Origin: an uncultured Christensenella sp.
GTDB lineage: Bacteria > Bacillota > Clostridia > Christensenellales > Borkfalkiaceae
Direction of reading: 5' to 3'
NCBI GenBank assembly: GCA_910578765.1
Contig: CAJTRW010000008.1
Coordinates: 1 to 18,476 of the forward strand
Length of the DNA stretch: 18,476 bases
Position 1 is the first letter of the stretch. Every line of letters begins with the position of its first letter. This document shows, piece after piece, positions 1 to 5,417 of the stretch. The translations under genes and the position numbers were made by a program. The notes under the pieces are model-generated. The model did no database searches. It was not told the DNA's origin and saw only the letters and a list, made by a program, of their open reading frames with translations.

Positions 1-84
1 TGACCGTTAGGTCAGGACGGATGAGGGGAAATTAATAAAGCCCCTCATCACCGCTACGCGGAGCTTCTCCGCCAAGGAGAAGCC
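1..84. repeat. Cluster of short palindromes, MITE/REP-like intergenic repeat
   Basis: Four hairpins lie end to end. They are TGACC/GGTCA (1-5 with 10-14), GATGAGGGG/CCCCTCATC (20-28 with 41-49), CCGC/GCGG (51-54 with 58-61) and GCTTCTCC/GGAGAAGC (63-70 with 76-83). The pattern of an 8-9 bp arm, a small CG-rich hairpin and a 'TTCTCC..GGAGAA' hairpin resembles the short non-coding palindromic repeats scattered between genes in many gut Clostridia; this resemblance is from memory. No transposase is present. No T-tract follows the last hairpin on the plus strand, so it is not a typical terminator there, although it could still stop or stabilise the minus-strand RNA just upstream of it. Seeing only one copy in the window limits confidence. 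Confidence 0.45.
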
Positions 85-97
85 TTTCTTGTAAAGC

Positions 98-240
98 GCA
101 GGCCGCACAGCTTGGGTACGTTCAGAGTACGTATTACGTCTGTAACCTAAGGAAGTCATGTAAATAGACGCGTACGCGTCCCCGTTACCGCCGGAACGCA
201 GCCAAGTGTAGCCTGAATAAGTTTAAAAAACCGCCGCCTG
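98..240 (-). ncRNA. Putative structured small RNA, copy B of a tandem pair
   Basis: Read on the minus strand this ~143-nt unit starts CAGGCGGCGG, carries the 19-mer CACTTGGCTGCGTTCCGGC (208 to 190) and ends AGCTGTGCGGCCTGCG. All three blocks recur 190 bp away (188 bp for the 5' end) in the second copy, while the middle differs. CAGGC at the 5' end pairs with GCCTG at the 3' end, closing the molecule. An internal GACGC/GCGTC hairpin lies at 167-180. A promoter TTGATA-17-TATTAT sits so that transcription would begin at about the CAGGC. I do not recognise the family and no open reading frame explains the conservation. The strand rests on the promoters; a plus-strand RNA cannot be excluded. Confidence 0.5.
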
Positions 241-244
241 TTTT

Positions 245-273
245 ATAATATCATGCGTGATAACAATTATCAA
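245..273 (-). promoter_or_regulatory. Sigma-A-type promoter for small RNA copy B
   Basis: On the minus strand the -35 is TTGATA (273 to 268) and the -10 is TATTAT (250 to 245), with a 17-bp spacer. The predicted start falls near 238-240, at the first conserved bases of the RNA. A perfect 6-bp inverted repeat TGATAA/TTATCA (258-263 and 267-272) overlaps the -35 and spacer and could be an operator. Confidence 0.5.
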
Positions 274-287
274 CCGCTTTGTGAGTC

Positions 288-428
288 GCAGGCCGCACAG
301 CTAACCGACGTGCATCGTAAGTATTGCTACATGCCCTCGAAGCAGTCAGGTAGTGAGAGATGTAGGCACTGTCAACAGTGCCGGAACGCAGCCAAGTGCG
401 GTCAAATAAGTTGAAAAACCGTCGCCTG
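288..428 (-). ncRNA. Putative structured small RNA, copy A of a tandem pair
   Basis: On the minus strand this ~141-nt unit starts CAGGCGACGG, shares the 19-mer CACTTGGCTGCGTTCCGGC (398 to 380) with copy B and ends AGCTGTGCGGCCTGCG. The ends pair (CAGGC with GCCTG). A second helix forms from CGCAC after the 5' block and GTGCG before the 3' block. The middle contains GCACTG/CAGTGC (366-371 with 376-381, 4-nt loop) and CTACAT/ATGTAG (327-332 with 360-365). Copy B has different bases but also hairpins there, so structure appears kept while sequence drifts. No T-rich terminator follows, so a read-through transcript covering both copies, later processed, is possible. The family is not recognised. 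Confidence 0.5.
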
Positions 429-432
429 ACAT

Positions 433-461
433 ATTATAATACATATTATATTAATTAACAA
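433..461 (-). promoter_or_regulatory. Sigma-A-type promoter for small RNA copy A
   Basis: On the minus strand the -35 TTGTTA (461 to 456) and the -10 TATAAT (438 to 433) are 17 bp apart. The predicted start is near 426-428, at the first conserved base of the RNA. The promoter abuts the terminator of the upstream membrane-protein gene, so the RNA is transcribed independently of that gene. Confidence 0.55.
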
Positions 462-462
462 T

Positions 463-492
463 AAAACGGCTCCGTAAAAACGGAGCCGTTTT
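463..492. terminator. Bidirectional rho-independent terminator
   Basis: A perfect 13-bp stem (463-475 with 480-492) with a 4-nt AAAA loop has A-rich and T-rich flanks on both sides. It lies 11 bases past the stop codon of the minus-strand membrane-protein gene, which it most likely terminates. Confidence 0.85.
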
Positions 493-503
493 AAATTTTC
501 AAA

Positions 504-2228
504 TTAAAGCATATTAAGTTCTTTGTACATCTTGTTAAGAAGATTGTCCGAAACTATACCGCGTATTCTTCCGAGGTATATGAACACTGCGGAGAAGAAC
601 TTTCTGTTGTCGCCGCCTATTACATAGTCGGGAACGTTGCCTATTTCGCCCTTGCTTCTTTCGATGAACGCCATGGAAAACTCTACTTTTTCATCGTTGG
701 TAAGCTTTTTCATGAATTCGTCGGTAGGACCCTGATAAAGCGTATTTACTTTATAAACACGCGTCTGTTCTATTACCGGCGACTCGGGCAAACTTTCCTG
801 CGGAGTATAATAGGAAGGTTTTTCGTGTTGCGGTGCGGGGAATTTGAACTCCTTGGCAGGCTCGTAGGATACAGAGCTTGTATATCTGGGGCTATCCGTG
901 CGGGGTGCCGGCTGAGGAGCGGGCGCCTGTGCGGGTTTGTAGCTTTGCGGCTGCTCGTATTTTTCCGCAGTGCCGTCAAGCTCGGTTTTAATTCTGTAAG
1001 GATTTGTCTGCGAATACTCCGTGGTGGGAGGAGGGGAGTTTACGTAAGGGTTAAGTATATACTCGTTACGTACGGGCTGTTCCGCCACAGGCTCCGTAGC
1101 GGGAGCAAGCGCGGGTTCCGTATCCGCCTGCTGTGCGTCCGCCGTTACGGGGCGGGGAGGTACGGTGAAGTAATTTGCCACGTCGGGTTGCTCGTCTTCG
1201 GCAGATTTTCTGTTTTTAAGCAAATCGCGTATAAGCAGAGCGACGCTTATTGCAAGCTGAACGAATACCGCAACCGATATTACAATAAGCATTATGCCTA
1301 TTTTGTACTTGCAAACGGCAACCGTTACAAAAAGGCAAACAACGCTTAACAGCTCCAAAAGGTATCTTGCGACGTTGAAGGAATACCCGACACGCTTTGC
1401 GTTGGTGGAAAGACCTATAACGTCCGTAAAGAAGTTCAAAAGCACGGTCGTAGCCGTTATTATCGAAAGTATCAGCACCGCTTTGTTTTTTGCGTCGGGC
1501 ATGGTATCGAACGCCAGTTTCAATTCTCCCTTGGGGCTTGCGAAAAGCAGCGATAAAAAGTCTATACCGGAGCTGTCCGCAAAGAACATCGGCGACGTCT
1601 TTGTTTTATTTGCAACTTTGATAAGAAAATCGCCTATCTTCGCGTTTGCCGTAACGAAGTTGAACAGCATAAGGAACGCAATGCAGGACAGTAACAACAG
1701 CACGGTTTTGAGCGCGCCCGAAAATTTCTTGTTTGTGCAGTTGAGTACGATTAAAGCTATTAAGCTTCCGCCGAGGGGAATTATAAAGTTATAGCAGAAC
1801 TTGGACTCCGGCACAAGCTGTAAACCGAGCGCGACGTACAACGAAACAACAAGCACCGCCGCACATTCTATAGAGTAAGCGAAAACGCTTGCCATTTTCA
1901 TGCGCTTGACCGTACCGATAATTACGGGTATAAGCGCGAAAACCGCAAGCACCGTAACTAAAAAGTAAGCAAAGGTTGTCCATGCCATAATGTCCACGGA
2001 CTTATTCATTCCGAGGAAAAATATCGGGCACGACAGTGTAAATGTTTTGCCGAATTTGAAAATCTGCTTTCCGGCAACGTAGTTGAATACGTCGGGGAGC
2101 TGTAACGCAAGTATATTCTTACCGTCGAATAAAGGTACGAACAGCCCCAGAAGCAAACAGACCAAAGCGATTGCGTATGTAATCAACGCTACATACTTTA
2201 ACGGTTTTTTTGTTTCCGATTGTTCCAT
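504..2228 (-). CDS. Multi-pass membrane protein with Pro/Gln-rich tail, function unknown
   Basis: The 574-aa product has about eight hydrophobic segments in its first 340 residues (roughly 11-34, 80-105, 113-138, 146-164, 171-192, 249-272, 286-306, 308-334), giving an integral membrane protein. Residues ~340-500 are a low-complexity, Pro-, Gln-, Glu- and Tyr-rich linker, probably cytoplasmic. The last ~75 residues are compact and charged, ending in a helical 'IYLGRIRGIVSDNLLNKMYKELN' -like stretch that looks like a folded interaction domain. The ATG is preceded by GGAG 11 bases upstream, and a promoter at 2308-2335 gives a ~70-nt leader. It stands alone, divergent from the HTH gene and closed by its own terminator. 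I do not recognise the family; no catalytic motif is visible. Confidence 0.85.
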   Translation of the reverse strand: MEQSETKKPLKYVALITYAIALVCLLLGLFVPLFDGKNILALQLPDVFNYVAGKQIFKFGKTFTLSCPIFFLGMNKSVDIMAWTTFAYFLVTVLAVFALIPVIIGTVKRMKMASVFAYSIECAAVLVVSLYVALGLQLVPESKFCYNFIIPLGGSLIALIVLNCTNKKFSGALKTVLLLLSCIAFLMLFNFVTANAKIGDFLIKVANKTKTSPMFFADSSGIDFLSLLFASPKGELKLAFDTMPDAKNKAVLILSIITATTVLLNFFTDVIGLSTNAKRVGYSFNVARYLLELLSVVCLFVTVAVCKYKIGIMLIVISVAVFVQLAISVALLIRDLLKNRKSAEDEQPDVANYFTVPPRPVTADAQQADTEPALAPATEPVAEQPVRNEYILNPYVNSPPPTTEYSQTNPYRIKTELDGTAEKYEQPQSYKPAQAPAPQPAPRTDSPRYTSSVSYEPAKEFKFPAPQHEKPSYYTPQESLPESPVIEQTRVYKVNTLYQGPTDEFMKKLTNDEKVEFSMAFIERSKGEIGNVPDYVIGGDNRKFFSAVFIYLGRIRGIVSDNLLNKMYKELNML

Positions 2229-2307
2229 TTGGTAATTTTCTCCGTTGAATTTTTATACGCGCCGCGCCGCATGTCTGTGCGGAAGCGACAGTAACTGATT
2301 ATAAACA

Positions 2308-2335
2308 ATTATATAATATAGTCATTTTAATACAA
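2308..2335 (-). promoter_or_regulatory. Probable promoter of the membrane-protein gene
   Basis: On the minus strand TTGTAT (2335 to 2330) and TATAAT (2313 to 2308) are separated by 16 bp. A second TATAAT (2303 to 2298) lies just downstream without a good -35. The intergenic stretch 2229-2526 otherwise holds the divergent promoter of the next gene and a GC-rich run near 2380-2405 with no coding signal. Confidence 0.45.
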
Positions 2336-2477
2336 AACGCGCGGTATGTCAAGAGATAATCGTATATTTTTACTTTGCCGCCGCCGCGCGCGGACGTGAC
2401 GCGCGCAAACTTCTTTTTTAGTATTTTACTTCTCCGCAGGTTATTTATTCGCTTCGTCCCGAATACAATAAAATATA

Positions 2478-2506
2478 TTGCAAAAAACATGCGAAAGGGT
2501 TATAAT
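2478..2506 (+). promoter_or_regulatory. Sigma-A-type promoter for the HTH-protease pair
   Basis: TTGCAA (2478-2483), a 17-bp spacer and TATAAT (2501-2506) form a near-consensus promoter. The start would be near 2513, leaving a leader of only about 14 nt that is mostly the AGGAG ribosome site (2516-2520). Confidence 0.65.
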
Positions 2507-2526
2507 AATTTACATAGGAGAAAAAT

Positions 2527-2892
2527 ATGACAACTTCGACAGGTCTGCCCGTGGACGCGGACGAAATTTTATCGCACGGCAAGCATGCGGAAAATATTCC
2601 GCTATCGGAAGTCGTTTCCGCACTCTCCGCAGAAGAAAAGGACAAGCTTCTCGGTAAGTACGACATGCGCCGCTTCGTAAAAATTTTCGAGGATGGGGAA
2701 ACCATGCAGACGGTCAAAGGCTTTCTCGGAAACGGCATGAACATTTCCCTTACGGCTCGCAACACGTACATGCACCGCAATACGCTGATGTACCGCCTGA
2801 ACAGAATACGCAAGATTACGGGGCTCGATCTCCGCAACTTCGAAATGGCGGTAACGTTCCAAATTTTATATTTTCTCTATAAAAACAAGTGA
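2527..2892 (+). CDS. Small PucR/CdaR-type helix-turn-helix protein
   Basis: This 121-aa protein has a C-terminal half (residues ~58-118) that matches the helix-turn-helix domain found at the C-terminus of PucR and CdaR regulators (HTH_30 type). The diagnostic core is NISLTARNTYMHRNTLMYRL followed by a GLDLRNFE-type segment. Full PucR/CdaR proteins are 350-550 aa with N-terminal ligand-sensing domains; here only ~55 unassigned polar residues precede the DNA-binding domain, so any signal input is not obvious. The ATG has AGGAG six bases upstream. The stop codon lies inside the ribosome site of the S41 protease gene, so the two genes form an operon. It may regulate its own operon or the divergent membrane-protein gene; that is inference from position. 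Confidence 0.8.
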   Translation: MTTSTGLPVDADEILSHGKHAENIPLSEVVSALSAEEKDKLLGKYDMRRFVKIFEDGETMQTVKGFLGNGMNISLTARNTYMHRNTLMYRLNRIRKITGLDLRNFEMAVTFQILYFLYKNK

Positions 2893-2902
2893 GGTAAAAT
2901 CT

Positions 2903-4240
2903 TTGCGAAATAAAGCTGTCAAAGGTATTATAGTCGCCGTAGCCGCCGTGTGTATAGCGGCGCTTTCGTTTACGGTCGGATTTTTTACGAACAGGTGCGC
3001 CCAAAGCAGGGAAATTTCTTCTTACCGCTGGGCGCTGGAAACCATAAATAAAAATTACTACTTCGGCGGAGTGGAGGGCGGATTTACCCAAACTTCTTTA
3101 AACGCGATTGCGGACACTTATCTTGACAGGTATTCCGAATATTACACCGCGGAGGAATATAAACAGCTTCTAGACAGCAACGAAGGCAAAAAATCCGGCA
3201 TAGGCATAACTTACGCCTATGCGGCCGGCAATGGAATTTATATCAGCTCGGTAACGGGCAATTCCCCCGCGGACGAAGCGGGCATGCGCGCAGGCGAGTG
3301 GATTGCAAGCGGCGTGGCGGACGGAAAAACGGTAACTTTCGGGGGCGACGACGGCGGAAAAATTTTCGGCGATTACGTAAAAGATTTCGCGGACGGGGAG
3401 GAGATGACGCTCAACTCCGTTGACGGAACGGTTTACACCGTGGCGAAAAGTCAGTTTACGGCAAGCTATACCTATCTTTGCACAAACGAGTCCGCATGGA
3501 TTTTCGACGACGCGGAGACGGGCGGCTTCTATTTGAAGGAGGAGAGCGGCAGAAGGATTGCTTCGCTCCCCGACGGAACGGGTTATATGCGGCTTGCGCA
3601 GTTTTACGGAAGCGCGGCGGAGGAGTTTTCGTCTCTGGTTTCCAAGTTCAACGCGCTCGGCTGCAAATCTTTGGTTTTGGATTTGCGCACTAACGGAGGC
3701 GGCTACGTCGACGTAATGAGCAAAATAGCGGGAGTCTTCGCAGACGGGGCAAAAAAGCCTTCCATGATAGCGCGCGACAAACACGGCAAAACACAAACGG
3801 ATTACTGCCAAAAGGTTTCCGATTCCTCGCGCAGAATTTCAAAGGACGTAAAAATTTACGTACTGGCAAATTCGGGTACGGCAAGCGCCTCCGAAGCGTT
3901 GATAGGCGCAATGGTCTGCTACGGCGCTTTGGAATATAAAAATATTTTTCTTTCCGACTATTCCGCGGAGTATACCGACTGGTTGAAAAGCAACAAGCAG
4001 GAAGTAAAAACGGCGCAGAGTTTCGGCAAAGGTATAATGCAGTCGACGTTCATAAACCGGAGTACGGGGGAAGCGCTTAAACTGACAACCGCAAAAATTT
4101 ACTGGCCCGACGGAAAAACCTGCATACACGACGTCGGACTTACCGAAAAGGACGGTTGCACGGTTGTTAAAGACGTAAAGTGGCAGCACACCAAGGACGA
4201 CGAGGAGCTTGAAAGGGTAATCGATGCAATAAAAGCCTGA
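2903..4240 (+). CDS. S41 family C-terminal processing peptidase (CtpA/CtpB-like)
   Basis: This 445-aa protein has an N-terminal membrane anchor (residues ~6-28) placing the rest outside the cytoplasm. A PDZ-like segment follows (~97-185, with SPADEAGMRAGE), then the peptidase core. DLRTNGGG (260-267) and GTASASE (325-331) contain the strand and the catalytic serine (Ser328 or Ser330 by family pattern). FGKG (374-377) supplies the general-base lysine, Lys376. Family members cleave extracytoplasmic proteins near their C-termini. The spacing from serine to lysine is ~46 residues instead of ~25 in CtpB-type enzymes, owing to an insertion at ~350-371. The start is TTG at 2903, chosen because GAGGT (2891-2895) is well placed and the reading frame begins just past the upstream stop. 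Overall length fits the family. Confidence 0.9.
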   Translation: MRNKAVKGIIVAVAAVCIAALSFTVGFFTNRCAQSREISSYRWALETINKNYYFGGVEGGFTQTSLNAIADTYLDRYSEYYTAEEYKQLLDSNEGKKSGIGITYAYAAGNGIYISSVTGNSPADEAGMRAGEWIASGVADGKTVTFGGDDGGKIFGDYVKDFADGEEMTLNSVDGTVYTVAKSQFTASYTYLCTNESAWIFDDAETGGFYLKEESGRRIASLPDGTGYMRLAQFYGSAAEEFSSLVSKFNALGCKSLVLDLRTNGGGYVDVMSKIAGVFADGAKKPSMIARDKHGKTQTDYCQKVSDSSRRISKDVKIYVLANSGTASASEALIGAMVCYGALEYKNIFLSDYSAEYTDWLKSNKQEVKTAQSFGKGIMQSTFINRSTGEALKLTTAKIYWPDGKTCIHDVGLTEKDGCTVVKDVKWQHTKDDEELERVIDAIKA

Positions 4241-4250
4241 AAATAATTTA

Positions 4251-4283
4251 CGGCGTCCGCTTGCAAGAGCGGACGCCGTTTTT
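4251..4283 (+). terminator. Rho-independent terminator after the protease gene
   Basis: A 10-bp GC-rich stem CGGCGTCCGC / GCGGACGCCG (4251-4260 with 4269-4278) is followed by TTTTT (4279-4283). It lies 10 bases after the protease stop and between convergent genes; the minus side has only a weak T-rich tail but may also end the minus-strand pair. Confidence 0.85.
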
Positions 4284-4288
4284 AGTAT

Positions 4289-4504
4289 TTACAGAGGTTT
4301 TTTTACCGATTTGACCCTGCGTGCGGTCATCAGCAGGCAGACGAGAAAGCCTCCGTCGACCCTCGTAATTTCCAAATCCGTCTTACCGTCGCATTCGAAG
4401 TATTCGTCGGCGACCCGTTTGAAGTCTTTTATAAAAAGCTCGCGTTCAAGCTCCGACATTTCGTCTCTGTCCAAAGATATAATTCTGTTAGCGTTTTCGG
4501 TCAT
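4289..4504 (-). CDS. Small protein coupled to a MinD-like ATPase, possibly MinE-like
   Basis: The 71-aa product is encoded with its ATG overlapping the stop codon of the upstream ATPase gene (ATGA overlap at 4501-4504), and GAGGG lies seven bases ahead of the start. Tight coupling implies the two proteins work together. Its middle (residues ~24-60) has a pattern of hydrophobic helix, acidic turn and two beta strands ('DFKRVADEYFECDG', 'LEITRVDGGFLVCLLMT') that resembles the C-terminal topological-specificity domain of MinE. The usual MinE N-terminal MinD-activating region is not recognisable, and the protein is shorter than the ~88-aa norm. The MinE link is therefore weak and leans on the neighbour. 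Confidence 0.7.
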   Translation of the reverse strand: MTENANRIISLDRDEMSELERELFIKDFKRVADEYFECDGKTDLEITRVDGGFLVCLLMTARRVKSVKKPL

Positions 4505-5232
4505 AGCGTTTCCCTCACTTTGCGTTTAATATATCCGACCGGTCCGAAGTACCTTCTGACCACGTTGCACACATTCGCGCTTCTGGCGCGTACGACTTCC
4601 GCGGCAAGCGCAAAAGCTTTTTGCGTGGTCTTTCTGCATCTTCCGAGAGGCATTGAAAAATCTTCGGGTATCACGGCTTTCAGCGGCAGGCGCAAAACCG
4701 TCGCGATTTCCTGCGCGGTCATGACTTCGCCGTTTATAATCTGTCCGCCGTTCAGTTTGTTTACAATAAGTCCTATATCCCGTATACCGCCGTCGGACAG
4801 AATGGCTTTACAGCGGTCCGCGCTTTTTACGGACGGCATATAAGGGTCAGTCACAATCAGCGCTTCGTCGCAGTAGGGGGTGGGCAGCTTATCCAAAAGT
4901 ATGTAGTCGAAAAGTCCGTCAAGCTCTGCAAGCGCCCTGTCCGCCGCCTCGGCATTTTTCAGCCCGAGCGACGAAACGAACGACAGGTTAGTGTTTTTCG
5001 GGTGCGGAACAAGCATCTGTTTTGCCCTGCACGCTCCCCTTTCGTAATCCGCAAGGGTGTACGTCTGCATATTTGCGCAACCGCCGACAATAAGACCCCC
5101 GCCGTAGTAAACGTCGCCGTCGGCTATCAGCGTTCTTTCTCCCGCGGCGGCAAGCGCAAAGCCCAGTCCCGCGGCGCAGCTTGATACGCCAGTGCCGCCC
5201 TTTATGCTTGTCATATATATCTTTTTAGCCAT
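4501..5232 (-). CDS. MinD/ParA-family ATPase with atypical Walker A
   Basis: This 243-aa protein has the deviant Walker A of the MinD/ParA superfamily at residues 11-18, but reads KGGTGVSS: the signature Lys11 is kept and the P-loop lysine is replaced by Val16. A DGD segment (~38-40), a Walker-B-like YILLDKL (~110-116) and a MinD-like 'IGLIVNKL...VLRLPLKAVIPED' tract support the family. The C-terminus (GYIKRKVRETL) could be an amphipathic membrane-binding helix as in MinD. CpaE/TadZ proteins also lack that lysine, so this may be a non-hydrolysing localisation factor rather than a true MinD. Start: ATG with AGGAG six bases upstream. It is co-transcribed with the 71-aa gene and divergent from the giant lipoprotein gene. 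Confidence 0.8.
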   Translation of the reverse strand: MAKKIYMTSIKGGTGVSSCAAGLGFALAAAGERTLIADGDVYYGGGLIVGGCANMQTYTLADYERGACRAKQMLVPHPKNTNLSFVSSLGLKNAEAADRALAELDGLFDYILLDKLPTPYCDEALIVTDPYMPSVKSADRCKAILSDGGIRDIGLIVNKLNGGQIINGEVMTAQEIATVLRLPLKAVIPEDFSMPLGRCRKTTQKAFALAAEVVRARSANVCNVVRRYFGPVGYIKRKVRETL

Positions 5233-5252
5233 AGCGGTCTCCTTTTTTACCG

Positions 5253-5258
5253 ATTATA
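5253..5258 (-). promoter_or_regulatory. Possible -10 box of the MinD-like operon
   Basis: TATAAT on the minus strand (5258 to 5253) lies 21 bases ahead of the start codon. No good -35 is visible at 16-18 bp, so the promoter may need an activator or be weak. Confidence 0.35.
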
Positions 5259-5320
5259 TATAAGTGTAAAGAAAATTTAATGGTAAATGCTGTCGCATCA
5301 TGTATATTTTTCTTGCCAAA

Positions 5321-5340
5321 TGTAATAATTTTTTATTACA
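5321..5340. promoter_or_regulatory. Perfect inverted repeat, candidate operator
   Basis: Arms TGTAATAA and TTATTACA flank a TTTT spacer, a perfect 8-bp dyad. It lies 15 bp upstream of the -35 of the lipoprotein promoter and ~60 bp upstream of the MinD-side -10, so a bound dimeric regulator could affect either gene. No long GC stem or transcript end suggests a terminator. Confidence 0.4.
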
Positions 5341-5355
5341 AAAGGTTAATTTTGT

Positions 5356-5384
5356 TTGACAGACCAAGTAAAATAATATATACT
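5356..5384 (+). promoter_or_regulatory. Strong sigma-A promoter of the giant lipoprotein gene
   Basis: Consensus -35 TTGACA (5356-5361), 17-bp spacer, -10 TATACT (5379-5384). The start would be near 5391, giving a ~27-nt leader that contains AAAGG (5404-5408) nine bases before the ATG. Confidence 0.75.
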
Positions 5385-5417
5385 GAACAGGAAATTAACG
5401 TTTAAAGGTTAAATTTT

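Noticed and set aside
98..428. CRISPR array or direct-repeat array
   Set aside because: There are only two units of ~140 nt with internal drift, not short identical repeats with regular spacers, and no cas genes are nearby.
98..428. Tandem c-di-GMP-I riboswitch or SRP RNA on the plus strand
   Set aside because: Short similarities (GCACAG, ACGCAGCC, CCGGAA) occur, but the spacing and required helices do not fit, and no downstream plus-strand gene follows within expression distance.
825..1794. Plus-strand ORFs of 174 and 166 codons
   Set aside because: They lie antisense inside the 574-aa membrane-protein gene, have Arg- or Ser/Lys-rich composition without domains, and lack ribosome sites.
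2299..2490. Minus-strand 63-codon ORF in the divergent intergenic region
   Set aside because: It overlaps the promoters of both flanking genes and has a low-complexity basic composition with no ribosome site.
4520..5184. Plus-strand ORFs opposite the MinD-like gene
   Set aside because: They are shadows of the minus-strand ATPase, which shows family motifs and a ribosome site.
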